From NCBI RefSeq assembly GCF_029946165.1, contig NZ_JAQSDZ010000025.1:62001-126000 (forward strand): a stretch of DNA of 64,000 bases. Reading direction: 5' to 3'. The notes under the pieces were generated by a model. That model was not told the DNA's origin. It ran no database searches and was given only the letters and a program-made list of their open reading frames with translations. Shown here piece after piece: positions 37,148-46,677 of the stretch. The position numbers and the translations under genes were made by a program. How positions within the stretch are numbered: the stretch's first letter is position 1; each line of letters opens with the position of its first letter. Source of the stretch: Methylotenera sp. (GTDB taxonomy: Bacteria; Pseudomonadota; Gammaproteobacteria; Burkholderiales; Methylophilaceae).

Positions 37148-38218
37148 ATGCCTATCAGAAAAGAGCCATTTGGAGCCACTAAAGAAGGAAAAACTGTAGA
37201 GCGCTATCAACTTATTAACCGTGATGGTCTGCGGGTGTGCATTTTAACTTACGGCGGAATTGTCCAAACATTGGAAGTAGCCGATAGATACGGCAAGGTG
37301 GATGACGTTGTGCTTGGTTTTGATACCTTACAACCCTATCTCAATGAGCATCCTTATTTTGGCGCCTTAATAGGACGATATGCAAACCGCATTGCTAACG
37401 GTAGATTTAGTCTGGCGGGAAATGAATACAAATTGGCTACCAATAACGGCTGCAATCATCTGCATGGCGGAATGCAAGGCTTCGATAAAAAAGTATGGCA
37501 TGCACGCATCGAAGAAACGACGAACGCAGCCCGCCTTGTGCTTAGTTACATTAGCCGTGATGGGGAAGAAGGATATCCTGGGACACTATCTGTTGAAGTT
37601 GCCTATACGTGGAGCGATAGTCAAGAACTTCACATCGATTACACTGCTAGCACTGATGCACCAACCATACTCAATCTAACTAACCATAGCTATTTCAACC
37701 TGTCTGGTATGGAACGACAGTCTGATGTCCTTGCACATCGGATTAAACTCTGTGCCGCACGATACTTACCTATAAATTCTAATTTAATACCCTTAGGCGA
37801 GCAGGCGAAAGTTGATGGCACTTGCATGGATTTTCGACAGCAAGCCAGTATTGGTGAAAAATTAGATAACACAAATGAACAAATTCGCAGTGCCAATGGC
37901 GGATATGATCATGCTTGGATAATCGATGAAAATAAAGGCGGTTTAACACTCGCAGCATTAGTTGAAGAACCCATTAGCGGGCGAAGAATGAGGGTCTATA
38001 CCACTCAGCCCGCCATACAGTTTTACACTGGCAACTTCTTAGATGGCAGTGTTTTAGGCAAGAAAAATATGCCCTATGATAAATACGCTGGCTTCTGTTT
38101 GGAAACACAGCACTATCCTGACGCACCTAACCATCTGGAGTTTCCAAGCACGGAGTTGAAGCCAGGTTCAGTTTACCGACAGACCACTTCTTACCAGTTT
38201 GATAGCGAACCCGTCTAA
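37148..38218 (+). CDS. galM: aldose 1-epimerase (galactose mutarotase)
   Basis: Interconverts beta- and alpha-galactose ahead of galactokinase. The 356-residue protein has LTYGGIVQTLEVADRYGK at the N-terminus, NRIANGRFSLAGNEYKL, the catalytic histidines in NNGCNHLHGG and LTNHSYFNLSG, and the catalytic glutamate in GFCLETQHYPDAPNH. No signal peptide is seen. It is transcribed away from the hydrolase/transferase fusion gene and completes, with galK and galT, three of the four Leloir enzymes. Confidence 0.94.
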   Translation: MPIRKEPFGATKEGKTVERYQLINRDGLRVCILTYGGIVQTLEVADRYGKVDDVVLGFDTLQPYLNEHPYFGALIGRYANRIANGRFSLAGNEYKLATNNGCNHLHGGMQGFDKKVWHARIEETTNAARLVLSYISRDGEEGYPGTLSVEVAYTWSDSQELHIDYTASTDAPTILNLTNHSYFNLSGMERQSDVLAHRIKLCAARYLPINSNLIPLGEQAKVDGTCMDFRQQASIGEKLDNTNEQIRSANGGYDHAWIIDENKGGLTLAALVEEPISGRRMRVYTTQPAIQFYTGNFLDGSVLGKKNMPYDKYAGFCLETQHYPDAPNHLEFPSTELKPGSVYRQTTSYQFDSEPV

Positions 38219-38462
38219 ACAGCAGGGCCTGTTTTTCAAAAGACTTAGCTTTTGGTAAAGACTAAGTAAATGTAAAAGAACGTGTATACGCCGCACGTTA
38301 CTTCCCTGTTAAGTTATTTCCTACATTCGATTCAGGGCTTGCCCTACATCAAACCCAACTTCGCCTTCTTAAAATAGCTAGAATTAGCTTCGTTTCGACA
38401 AAGCTACGTCACTACTATGTGTTTTTTTCAAATTCACTTATTAAACTATCAGGAGCATGTAA

Positions 38463-40871
38463 ATGGCAAAACTCACTAATAAAATCGGCTTAGGTTCTGT
38501 TTTAAGTACCGTTTCTGGGCCATCTACGCCTGACATGTCATCACTGAGTCGAAATGACGGGGTAGCCGCAGAATTAGTCGATAAATTAGCCTACTCTGCT
38601 GATTTAGCATCAAAAACACAATTCAACGCAACCAAAGAAAAGGAATATGGTGAGGCTTCGCGTTGCCCATTTACAGGCATAACACAAACTTCGGATTCAA
38701 ATTCTGCTACCGCAAGTACCGTAACAGAGTTTAATGGCTCAGAAAAAACTGGTTCAGGCATTCCACCAGAAGGCGAAAATTTTGCAGGCGGTGACTTGGA
38801 TCGAGTGCGTGTGGATTCAAAAGAGCAAGAACTCACCACTAATCAAGGCGTATCAATTGCAGACAACCAAAGTTCGTTAAAAATTGGACTGCGCGGCCCT
38901 ACCGCACTGGAAGATTTTATTCTGCGTGAAAAAATCACGCATTTTGACCATGAACGCATACCCGAACGGGTTGTACATGCACGAGGTTCTGCGGCGCATG
39001 GCTATTTTGAAAACTATATAGCATTAGACAAGTTTACCAAGGCCGCTCCCTTTGCTGAAGCTGGAAAACGCACGCCCGTTTTTGTACGATTTTCCACAGT
39101 AGCTGGGGAACGCGGTTCTGCCGACACAGTACGTGATGTACGTGGTTTTGCAGTGAAATTTTATACCGATGCTGGTAACTGGGATTTGGTAGGAAATAAT
39201 ATTCCAGTATTTTTCATTCAAGATGCCATGAAGTTTCCAGATTTGGTTCACGCAGTAAAGCCTGAACCTCATAATGCAATGCCTCAAGCTTCTTCAGCAC
39301 ATGATACATTTTGGGACTTCATATCGCTCATGCCTGAATCCATGCATATGGTTATGTGGCAAATGTCAGATCGCGCCATACCTCGCAGTTACCGCATGAT
39401 GCAAGGCTTTGGCGTTCATACATTCAGACTAGTGAATGACGCGAACGAATCTGTTTTCTGTAAATTTCATTGGACGCCTTTAGCTGGCACACATTCTTTG
39501 ATATGGGATGAAGCGGTAAAAATTAGTGGCGCCGACCCTGACTTCCATCGTCGTGATCTTTGGGAAGCGATCGAATCTGGAGCTTATCCAGAGTGGGAAT
39601 TGGGTTTACAAATATTTAGTGAAGAACAGGCAGAAAGTTTTGATTTCGATGTTCTTGATTCAACAAAATTAATCCCTGTTGAACTTGTGCCGATAATGCC
39701 AGTAGGTAAACTGGTGCTGAATCGTAATCCAGATAATTTTTTCGCAGAAACCGAACAAGTTGCTTTCTGTACCGCACATATTATTCCAGGCATAGATTTT
39801 ACAAACGATCCCTTGTTACAAGGCCGTATACATTCTTATTTAGACACACAAATCACGCGACTTGGTGGCGTTAATTTTCATGAAATTCCAATCAATGCCC
39901 CACTAAAAGAAGTGCATAATAACCAACGCGATGGCCTTCATCGGCAAGCTATACCGCGTGGCCGGGTGGCTTATGAACCAAACTCACTGGCAGGCGGCTG
40001 CCCTTTTCAAGCTGGGTTAAATGGATTTAGCTCTTTTCCAGAAGTTGTGTCATCGCAAGCCAACACTGAGGATAAGGTACGTGGAAAAGCAGAAAAATTT
40101 GCCGACCATTACTCTCAAGCACGCTTATTTTGGAATAGCCAATCGCTAGCTGAAAAAAATCACATCATGGGTGCTTTTCGGTTTGAATTAACACGTGTAC
40201 AAACTACAGCCATTCGTGAGCGCATGGTATCTCTATTGCTGAATGTTGATGAGGTATTGGCTCAAACTGTAGCGGACGACTTGGGTCTAGATCTGCCCGA
40301 GGCAGCCCCGCTGGCCAGTGACAGAGTATTTCCAGATTTACAACCAAGCCTAGCCTTATCTGAAATGCATTATCCTGGAGGTGGCTCTATCAAAACCAAA
40401 CGGGTCGCTATTCTTGTTGCAGATGGCATTGAAGCTGACAACGTGATGAGTATTTATGAATCAATCCTTTTAGAAGGCGGCGTACCTCGTTTAGTTGGAG
40501 TTCGTTTAGGTAAAGTGTTCAGTGCAGATGGAGAGGAATTGGATGTAGAAGCCACAATGGAGACTACTCCATCAGTTCTTTATGATGGCATGATAATTCC
40601 TAGTGGCGTTGATTCAATGGCGATTTTGGGATTATCAGCCCGCACAGTTGAATTTCTCCGTGACCAGTATCGCCATTGCAAACCCATCTTACTATTGGGA
40701 GATGCCCACATCTTACTAGAAAAGGCTGATATCAACTTAACCTTACCGAATGGTGAAGTAGATACATCACTGATTGTTACCAATGACTGGGATGCCGGAA
40801 TCATGAAATTTATTACGGCCTTAGGTCAACCACGTGATTTTACACGGGAGACTGATCCTCCTATGGTTTAA
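38463..40871 (+). CDS. katE: large-subunit catalase HPII with C-terminal amidotransferase-like domain
   Basis: Decomposes hydrogen peroxide. The 802-residue length and the two-part architecture match HPII: a heme catalase core at about 140-600 and a flavodoxin-like/DJ-1-like C-terminal domain ([17 protein letters not shown], from about 645). The catalytic histidine is in [15 protein letters not shown], the asparagine in [13 protein letters not shown], and the heme-ligand tyrosine in RIHSYLDTQ. The first 130 residues are Ser/Thr-rich and of low complexity. AGGAG lies eight bases before the ATG. It is followed by a hairpin terminator. In Escherichia coli katE is a stationary-phase gene; its regulation here is not visible. 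Confidence 0.96.
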   Translation: MAKLTNKIGLGSVLSTVSGPSTPDMSSLSRNDGVAAELVDKLAYSADLASKTQFNATKEKEYGEASRCPFTGITQTSDSNSATASTVTEFNGSEKTGSGIPPEGENFAGGDLDRVRVDSKEQELTTNQGVSIADNQSSLKIGLRGPTALEDFILREKITHFDHERIPERVVHARGSAAHGYFENYIALDKFTKAAPFAEAGKRTPVFVRFSTVAGERGSADTVRDVRGFAVKFYTDAGNWDLVGNNIPVFFIQDAMKFPDLVHAVKPEPHNAMPQASSAHDTFWDFISLMPESMHMVMWQMSDRAIPRSYRMMQGFGVHTFRLVNDANESVFCKFHWTPLAGTHSLIWDEAVKISGADPDFHRRDLWEAIESGAYPEWELGLQIFSEEQAESFDFDVLDSTKLIPVELVPIMPVGKLVLNRNPDNFFAETEQVAFCTAHIIPGIDFTNDPLLQGRIHSYLDTQITRLGGVNFHEIPINAPLKEVHNNQRDGLHRQAIPRGRVAYEPNSLAGGCPFQAGLNGFSSFPEVVSSQANTEDKVRGKAEKFADHYSQARLFWNSQSLAEKNHIMGAFRFELTRVQTTAIRERMVSLLLNVDEVLAQTVADDLGLDLPEAAPLASDRVFPDLQPSLALSEMHYPGGGSIKTKRVAILVADGIEADNVMSIYESILLEGGVPRLVGVRLGKVFSADGEELDVEATMETTPSVLYDGMIIPSGVDSMAILGLSARTVEFLRDQYRHCKPILLLGDAHILLEKADINLTLPNGEVDTSLIVTNDWDAGIMKFITALGQPRDFTRETDPPMV

Positions 40872-40910
40872 CAACTTCAACTATAGAGAAAATCAACATC
40901 TAGTAAAACA

Positions 40911-40947
40911 AAGCTGTTCATCGTAACTTAGATGAACAGCTTTAATT
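40911..40947. terminator. bidirectional intrinsic terminator, katE/trmL
   Basis: AAGCTGTTCATC (40911-40922) pairs with GATGAACAGCTT (40931-40942) around an eight-base loop. T-rich sequence follows on the plus strand (TTAATTTTTTG) and an A/T stretch lies on the other side. It separates katE from convergent trmL. Confidence 0.85.
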
Positions 40948-40978
40948 TTTTGTTAGTTGAGTTTGTGATTAATAAACC

Positions 40979-41443
40979 TTATAAACCGCCTACAAATCCC
41001 TGTTGCGCCCAAGCTTCATAACTCACTATAGCCACGGTATTTGAAAGGTTTAAACTACGATTAGCTGGCATCATTGGTACTCGCAATTGGTTTTCAAAAG
41101 GCAAGCTCGCATGAATGGAGGCTGTTAATCCTGCCGTTTCGGAGCCAAACAGCAAAACGTCACCCGCGATGTATTTCACAGAATTGTAAGCTTTTGTACC
41201 TTTTGTGGTAAAAGCAAATATTCGATTACCCGCCATGGCAGTGATAAAAGCTTCGTAATTCGGATAGGTATGTACATTCGCTAAATCGAAATAATCTAAA
41301 CCTGAGCGCTTAAGATTTTTATCCGTTAAATCAAAACCAAGAGGTTCTATCAGATGTAAATGACAGCCATTATTAGCAACCAGCCTAATAATATTGCCAG
41401 TATTTTGTGGGATTTTTGGTTCAAAAAGTGCAATATTAAACAT
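40979..41443 (-). CDS. trmL: tRNA (cytidine/uridine-34-2'-O)-methyltransferase
   Basis: SPOUT-family enzyme methylating the wobble ribose of tRNA-Leu isoacceptors. The 154-residue protein opens [21 protein letters not shown] and has the knot motifs [10 protein letters not shown] and [25 protein letters not shown], which are the SAM-binding trefoil. Length and motifs match TrmL. It is a single gene convergent to katE. Confidence 0.94.
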   Translation of the reverse strand: MFNIALFEPKIPQNTGNIIRLVANNGCHLHLIEPLGFDLTDKNLKRSGLDYFDLANVHTYPNYEAFITAMAGNRIFAFTTKGTKAYNSVKYIAGDVLLFGSETAGLTASIHASLPFENQLRVPMMPANRSLNLSNTVAIVSYEAWAQQGFVGGL

Positions 41444-41601
41444 AATTTATTTTTGTAATTTCCAGAAAACCGATGCGTTAAATAATCACCGGAGCGTTAA
41501 GCGATCTATGTTTGCTGCAACATTATTGTATGAAGCTTCAGGACAGACTGGCTTTCAGTTCGGGGGGAGTATGTCAAAGTGAAGGAGCGCTTAAGCCACC
41601 C

Positions 41602-42120
41602 TTATTTGCGCCGTATACCACGCAAGGTAAATAATAAAATTATAGATGGCAACCATACCCATAAGAATTCTGATTTCATGACCGTTAATCCACGCTCGGT
41701 AAAGAAGTGACTTACACCTATTGGCGAAACAGCAATTGGCCGAAAATCAAAGAATACGCTCTCATTAGAATAAGGCCAGTAAAGTGCCACGCCTAAGCCA
41801 CCATTGGTGAACATATCTAATAAGGGGTGTGACACTGTGGCCAGAAAGACCATTAAACCAACTAGCCATGCTTTACTTTTAAGCTTACGGTTAAAGCACA
41901 TCGCCACAGCAGCAACAAACAGGGCAAAGGCAATTGAGTGTGTAAAACCTCTATGCCCCCATTGTGATGAATACGGAATGCCGAATTTAAAAGCTAGCGT
42001 ATCCAAGTCTGGCACTATTGCGCAAAATGCCGAAAGCACTAATAAGCGGCGGCTAATAACCTTACCTAAACCTAAACTAGCTGCAATAGGAGCGACTGCG
42101 TGGGAAAAGATGGTCGGCAC
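41602..42120 (-). CDS. YdjM-like membrane-bound metal-dependent hydrolase
   Basis: An integral membrane protein of 172 residues with four or five hydrophobic segments. Family motifs are FSHAVAPIAASLGLG at the start, DLDTLAFKFGIPYSSQWGHRGFTHS and SHPLLDMFTNGG, where the histidines and aspartates are the presumed metal ligands (DUF457/YdjM). Its GTG start shares one base with the gpsA stop, so it is coupled to gpsA. The biochemical role of this family is poorly known. Confidence 0.82.
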   Translation of the reverse strand: MPTIFSHAVAPIAASLGLGKVISRRLLVLSAFCAIVPDLDTLAFKFGIPYSSQWGHRGFTHSIAFALFVAAVAMCFNRKLKSKAWLVGLMVFLATVSHPLLDMFTNGGLGVALYWPYSNESVFFDFRPIAVSPIGVSHFFTERGLTVMKSEFLWVWLPSIILLFTLRGIRRK

Positions 42121-43112
42121 TAAAATGCCTCTTGTTTTTGCCCGCGTCCAAGTAAGTCGGTCACCGCATCTTTAGCACTTTTACCGTTGGAAATCGCTTG
42201 ATTGACTTCATAAGTGATTGGCATATCAACACTTATAGTATTGGCGCGGCGCATCACTTCACGCGCCGTATTTACGCCTTCTGCCACATGACCTAAACCT
42301 TGCAATATATCTGCTAAAGATTTACCACTCGCAAGCTGCAAACCGACTTCGCGGTTTCTGGAGTATTGGCCTGTACAGGTTAAAATCAAATCGCCCGCGC
42401 CAGCTAGACCCATGAAAGTTTCATGACTAGCGCCTAAAGCCACGCCAAAACGCGTCATTTCAGCCAAACCGCGGGTAATCATGGCGGCGCGAGCGTTATT
42501 GCCGAATCCCATGCCGTCAGAAATACCTGCGGCAATAGCCATCACGTTTTTCACCGCTCCGCCGACGGAAACGCCAATCACGTCGGTGGTGTGATATACA
42601 CGCAAGTTAGCGCCATGAATCAGCAAAGCAGCTTCATTAGCAAAGGCTTTATCATTGGCAGCAAGTGTAACGGCTGTAGGCAATCCACGTACTAACTCGG
42701 CAGCAAAACTTGGACCGGAAAGCGCACCCCACTTTTGCTCACGGCCAAGTTCCTCTAAAGCTACTTCATAGGGAAGTTTGGCGGATAATGGTTCTAAACC
42801 TTTATGCGCCCAAATAATCGGCAGCTTGCATCCAAGCGCTTTAATGTCTTGAAGGATTCCTCTGAAGCCAGCCGTTGGCACTACAGACAAAATTAAGTCT
42901 GCACCATGCAGTGCAGTGGCTAAATCATCTTCAACTTGAAGTTGATCGTTAAATTTAAAGTCACCTAAATAAAGCGGATTTGCGCGTGCTTTACGCATTC
43001 CAGAAACATGACCCGCATTTCGTGCCCAAAGAGAAACTTGATGTCGTTGGCTGATATTCATTGCCAACGCTGTTCCCCATGCGCCAGCACCTAAGACTGC
43101 AATTTTAGCCAT
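42120..43112 (-). CDS. gpsA: NAD(P)H-dependent glycerol-3-phosphate dehydrogenase
   Basis: Makes sn-glycerol-3-phosphate for phospholipids. The 330-residue protein opens with AVLGAGAWGTALA, and has the substrate-binding ALSGPSFAAEL, the catalytic lysine in GGAVKNVMAIAAG (about 187), and GLAGAGDLILTCTGQYSRNR. It begins one base after the SH3-protein gene ends and is part of a minus-strand run with secB, grxC and a rhodanese. Confidence 0.96.
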   Translation of the reverse strand: MAKIAVLGAGAWGTALAMNISQRHQVSLWARNAGHVSGMRKARANPLYLGDFKFNDQLQVEDDLATALHGADLILSVVPTAGFRGILQDIKALGCKLPIIWAHKGLEPLSAKLPYEVALEELGREQKWGALSGPSFAAELVRGLPTAVTLAANDKAFANEAALLIHGANLRVYHTTDVIGVSVGGAVKNVMAIAAGISDGMGFGNNARAAMITRGLAEMTRFGVALGASHETFMGLAGAGDLILTCTGQYSRNREVGLQLASGKSLADILQGLGHVAEGVNTAREVMRRANTISVDMPITYEVNQAISNGKSAKDAVTDLLGRGQKQEAF

Positions 43113-43583
43113 TTATTCAAAACCCCATGTTGCAGACAGCAAAATAAAACCTGTAACACCATCGCGATGTTTTACTTTAAGCCAGCCGTTATTAAGTTTC
43201 GTATCAGCCACTTCTAGCAATACATCTTTTTCGACCGTTGCCATTAAATTAGAAGCCGCATCAGCAGACTGTCTGATTTCAGCTTTGCTTGCAGTGACCA
43301 TTACCGTGCGTTTATTAGAAAGTTGCTTAGCTTCAACCCAGTTAAGCGCACCTTGCGCATCCCGCACTTTAAGCCAATCACCCAAATTAACGATCACTTC
43401 TACGGGATAATTTTGGCTTAACAACAAAACTTTTTTAGCAGCATTTGATGGCGCATCATAAAGCACCGCTTTAGAAACCGCGACTGAACGAAAATCTAGC
43501 GCTGATGCCGTTGCTGGCATGAGCGCTAGAATAGATAAAACCAACAGTAAATTTTTGCTGCTTCTAAACATAGAAAATATCAT
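43113..43583 (-). CDS. secreted SH3-domain protein
   Basis: A 156-residue protein with a signal peptide (hydrophobic LLLVLSILALMPATASA, cleaved near ASA-LD) and two bacterial SH3-like modules: about 28-85 (AVSKAVLYDAPS to DWLKVRDAQGALNWVEAKQL) and about 95-155 (TASKAEIRQSADA to GWLKVKHRDGVTGFI). Such modules often bind the cell wall or other periplasmic partners. It sits between secB and gpsA in a conserved betaproteobacterial neighbourhood. No catalytic domain is seen. Confidence 0.8.
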   Translation of the reverse strand: MIFSMFRSSKNLLLVLSILALMPATASALDFRSVAVSKAVLYDAPSNAAKKVLLLSQNYPVEVIVNLGDWLKVRDAQGALNWVEAKQLSNKRTVMVTASKAEIRQSADAASNLMATVEKDVLLEVADTKLNNGWLKVKHRDGVTGFILLSATWGFE

Positions 43584-43603
43584 AGAGTGAAGCAGTGATT
43601 AAA

Positions 43604-44083
43604 CTATTGTTTAGTTGCAGACAAAGCCGCTTCTGCTTGTTGCTGTTTTTGTTGCGCGAACAATGCTTCAAAATTGATTGGATTTAACAATACGGATGGG
43701 AAACCAGCACGTACCACTAAATCAGAAACTGCTTCGCGTGCATATGGGAATAAAATATTTGGACAAGTGATACCTGCAATCATCTCGATACTATCTTCTG
43801 GCACGTTGCGAATTTGGAAAATACCCGCTTGTGTGACTTCAACCAAAAATACAGTTTTATCTTCAATTTTTGAAGTAACAGTCACCTTAATTGCGACTTC
43901 GAACACGCCTTCTTCAAGCATTTGTGCAGAGTTACCAAGTTCAATGCTAACTTTTGGTTGCGTACGATCAGTAAAAATTTGTGGTGCATTAGGAATTTCT
44001 AACGATGCATCTTTCACATAGATTTTTTCGATGCTGAAGCCTGGTTGAGCTTGTTCTTGTGCTGCGATATCTTCTTGAGCCAT
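43604..44083 (-). CDS. secB: protein-export chaperone SecB
   Basis: Cytoplasmic tetrameric chaperone that keeps preproteins unfolded and hands them to SecA. The 159-residue protein contains FSIEKIYVKDASLEIPNAPQIF and the conserved ITCPNILFPYAREAVSDLVVRAGFPSVLLNPINFEALF, both hallmarks of SecB, and ends in an acidic/Gln-rich helix. It lies downstream of grxC, as in many proteobacteria. Confidence 0.96.
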   Translation of the reverse strand: MAQEDIAAQEQAQPGFSIEKIYVKDASLEIPNAPQIFTDRTQPKVSIELGNSAQMLEEGVFEVAIKVTVTSKIEDKTVFLVEVTQAGIFQIRNVPEDSIEMIAGITCPNILFPYAREAVSDLVVRAGFPSVLLNPINFEALFAQQKQQQAEAALSATKQ

Positions 44084-44159
44084 GATTTTCTTAGTTTCTA
44101 ATTAAATTAAAGGTTAAATGAATAGTTTTTGTATTTTAACAGAGTTTAGACAATAGTCT

Positions 44160-44417
44160 TTATATCGCCAATAGCGGATCTAATCCACCAGCCAAATCTA
44201 GCGCGCGCAAATCATCAAAACCACCGATATGGCGGTCATCAATATAAATCTGTGGCACAGTCCGACGTCCCGTTTTTTGCATCATTTCATCGCGCATTTC
44301 AGGTTGCAAATCAATGCGAATTTTACTGATGTCGGTGACACCTTTGCTAGTTAACAATCGCTCTGCATTAATGCAATAAGGACATACAGCAGTAGAATAC
44401 ATAGTTACTTTTGCCAT
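44160..44417 (-). CDS. grxC: glutaredoxin 3
   Basis: Small thiol-disulfide oxidoreductase (85 residues) with the active site CPYC at about 12-15, the cis-proline in RRTVPQIYID and the glutathione-binding HIGGFDDLRAL. Its ATG overlaps the stop of the rhodanese gene (TAATG), so the two are coupled. It lies upstream of secB. Confidence 0.96.
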   Translation of the reverse strand: MAKVTMYSTAVCPYCINAERLLTSKGVTDISKIRIDLQPEMRDEMMQKTGRRTVPQIYIDDRHIGGFDDLRALDLAGGLDPLLAI

Positions 44418-44911
44418 TAATTTACCTCTTTTTCGACATCGTCATTAGCAGCCTTTTTGTTACTCGCAACCTTACTAACGGCTGATTTCTTTGAAACAGC
44501 TTTAGTCACAACAGGCAACTTAGCCTCAAGCCAAGCTGACAGGCCTCCCTGTAAATTATTCACCTGTGAAAATTCCGCTTTACGTAAAATGTCACAAGCT
44601 TTAGCTGAACGCATGCCTTTTTGGCAGTTAACCAACACTGTTTTATTTTGATATTTTTTAAGCTCACCAATTCTTGCTTCTAAACCAGCCAGAGGAATAT
44701 TTGTTGCATCAGCAATGTGCCCACTGGCGAACTCCGCCTCATCACGCACATCCAACACAAATGCATTAGAACGGTTAATTAACGTCACCGCTTCTGCTGG
44801 ACTTAAATTTGGCACGCCACCAGCGCCTTTTCTAAACGATGGCAATAACAACATAAAGCCTGAACCAATAGCCAAACCAATTAATAAGATATTACTTTTA
44901 AAAAATTCCAC
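44417..44911 (-). CDS. membrane-anchored rhodanese-like sulfurtransferase
   Basis: A 164-residue protein with one N-terminal membrane helix (ILLIGLAIGSGFMLLL), a rhodanese domain (about 40-130) with the active-site loop NCQKGMRS, whose cysteine is intact, and a Lys/Ala/Ser-rich C-terminal tail. It would expose the domain on one face of the inner membrane, comparable to YibN. It is the first gene of the run with grxC and secB and diverges from gpmI. The in vivo substrate is unknown. Confidence 0.88.
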   Translation of the reverse strand: MEFFKSNILLIGLAIGSGFMLLLPSFRKGAGGVPNLSPAEAVTLINRSNAFVLDVRDEAEFASGHIADATNIPLAGLEARIGELKKYQNKTVLVNCQKGMRSAKACDILRKAEFSQVNNLQGGLSAWLEAKLPVVTKAVSKKSAVSKVASNKKAANDDVEKEVN

Positions 44912-45119
44912 GTATTTCCTCTCAATTATTTACCCACATATTAACACTCAGAATATGGGGCTAATGACCGCCAAATTCAACGCCATTGGAACACTATATT
45001 TATGGACTAACTTTTACTGACATTTATACTCACAGTTATAAAGTAATTTTACGTGTAATTGCGCTAAAATAGTGACATTCCATGCACATTATTCAAACAA
45101 ATATTTAGGTTTAATATAT

Positions 45120-46676
45120 ATGTCAGCACCACAAAATATCACCCCAGTATGCTTACTCATTTTAGATGGCTTTGGCTATCGTGAAGAGGCTTCAGACAAT
45201 GCCATAGTGCAAGCCAACAAGCCCAATTGGGATAGTTTATGGAAGCAGTTTCCACACACATTAATCGACGCTTCTGAGCATTTTGTGGGTTTGCCTGACG
45301 GTCAAATGGGCAACTCAGAAGTGGGGCATCTAAATATTGGTGCGGGTCGCGTAGTATTTCAAGATTTCGTGCGTATCAACAATAGCATCGCTAACGGTGA
45401 GTTTTTTAATCATCCAGAGTTATCTAATGCCTTAAAAAATATCAAACAAAATGATAAAGCATTGCATATATTTGGTTTGCTTTCTGACGGTGGCGTTCAC
45501 AGCCATCAAGACCATATTCATGCCATGATAGAAATGGCGGCAAAACAAGGTTTAAGCAAAGTCTACATTCATGCGTTTTTAGACGGCAGAGATACGCCGC
45601 CTATTAGCGCTACGCCTTTTGTTGAAGCCTTAGAAAACAAATGTACTGAGCTTGGCGTAGGTAAAATTGCCTCGATCAGTGGCCGATTTTACGGCATGGA
45701 TAGAGACAAACGCTGGCCTCGCGTTGAAGCCGCTTATCAATTATTTACCGAAGGCATAGGTGAGTTTGCTGCCGAATCAGCAATGGCAGGATTAAACGAC
45801 GCCTATGCACGCGGCGAAAATGATGAATTTGTAAAAACCACGGCTATTCATAATATAGATGACAACCCAATCCATTTAGAAGACGGCGACTTAGTAGTTT
45901 TCATGAATTTCCGCTCTGACCGTGCACGTCAATTGACACATGCCTTGTTAGCCGAGCATTTTGATGGCTTTCATAGACGCCATGTACCTAAGTTAGCAGG
46001 CTATTTCACGCTCACCATGTACGATAAAAATGAAACTAATGCAACTGTGATTTTTCCACCAGTGGATGTGAATAATACCTTTGGCGAATATATTTCTAAC
46101 CAAGGTTTAACGCAACTGCGCATTGCCGAAACTGAAAAATATCCGCATGTGACTTTCTTTTTTAACGGCGGAGAAGAAAAAGTGTTTGCTGGTGAAGACC
46201 GCATTTTAGTGCCTTCGCCAAAGGTAGAAACCTACGACTTACAACCTGAAATGAGCGCTTTTGAAGTTACCGAAAAGCTTGAAGAAGCGATTTTAAGCAA
46301 AAAATATAATGCCATTATTTGCAACTATGCCAATGGCGATATGGTCGGTCATTCAGGCAATTTAGCAGCAGCCATCAAAGCGATTGAAACTTTAGATACC
46401 TGCATTGGGCGCATTGTGAATGCCATGCAAAGCATAGGCGGCGAAGTGATTATTACGGCCGATCACGGTAACGCAGAAACTATGTTTGACGTGGAAAACA
46501 ATCAGCCGCACACACAACATACGCTCAACAAAGTACCGTTGATTTATGTTGGACGTAACGCAACACTTTCAGCCAATGGCGCATTATCAGACCTCGCACC
46601 CACGTTGTTGACCATGATGGGCGTTGCTCAACCTAGTGAAATGACAGGTAAGAACATCATTACTTTTGCAATTTAA
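45120..46676 (+). CDS. gpmI: 2,3-bisphosphoglycerate-independent phosphoglycerate mutase
   Basis: Manganese enzyme interconverting 3- and 2-phosphoglycerate. The alkaline-phosphatase-fold motifs are visible: LLILDGFGYREEASDNAI at the start, the phosphoserine loop MGNSEVGHLNIGAGR (Ser about 65), DGRDTPP, NFRSDRARQLT and the late ITADHGNAE. I use the ATG at 45120, with AGGT upstream, giving 518 residues; a GTG at 45072 would add 16 residues with no family support. The neighbouring envC gene starts directly after it, as in many proteobacteria. Confidence 0.96.
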   Translation: MSAPQNITPVCLLILDGFGYREEASDNAIVQANKPNWDSLWKQFPHTLIDASEHFVGLPDGQMGNSEVGHLNIGAGRVVFQDFVRINNSIANGEFFNHPELSNALKNIKQNDKALHIFGLLSDGGVHSHQDHIHAMIEMAAKQGLSKVYIHAFLDGRDTPPISATPFVEALENKCTELGVGKIASISGRFYGMDRDKRWPRVEAAYQLFTEGIGEFAAESAMAGLNDAYARGENDEFVKTTAIHNIDDNPIHLEDGDLVVFMNFRSDRARQLTHALLAEHFDGFHRRHVPKLAGYFTLTMYDKNETNATVIFPPVDVNNTFGEYISNQGLTQLRIAETEKYPHVTFFFNGGEEKVFAGEDRILVPSPKVETYDLQPEMSAFEVTEKLEEAILSKKYNAIICNYANGDMVGHSGNLAAAIKAIETLDTCIGRIVNAMQSIGGEVIITADHGNAETMFDVENNQPHTQHTLNKVPLIYVGRNATLSANGALSDLAPTLLTMMGVAQPSEMTGKNIITFAI

Positions 46677-46677
46677 G

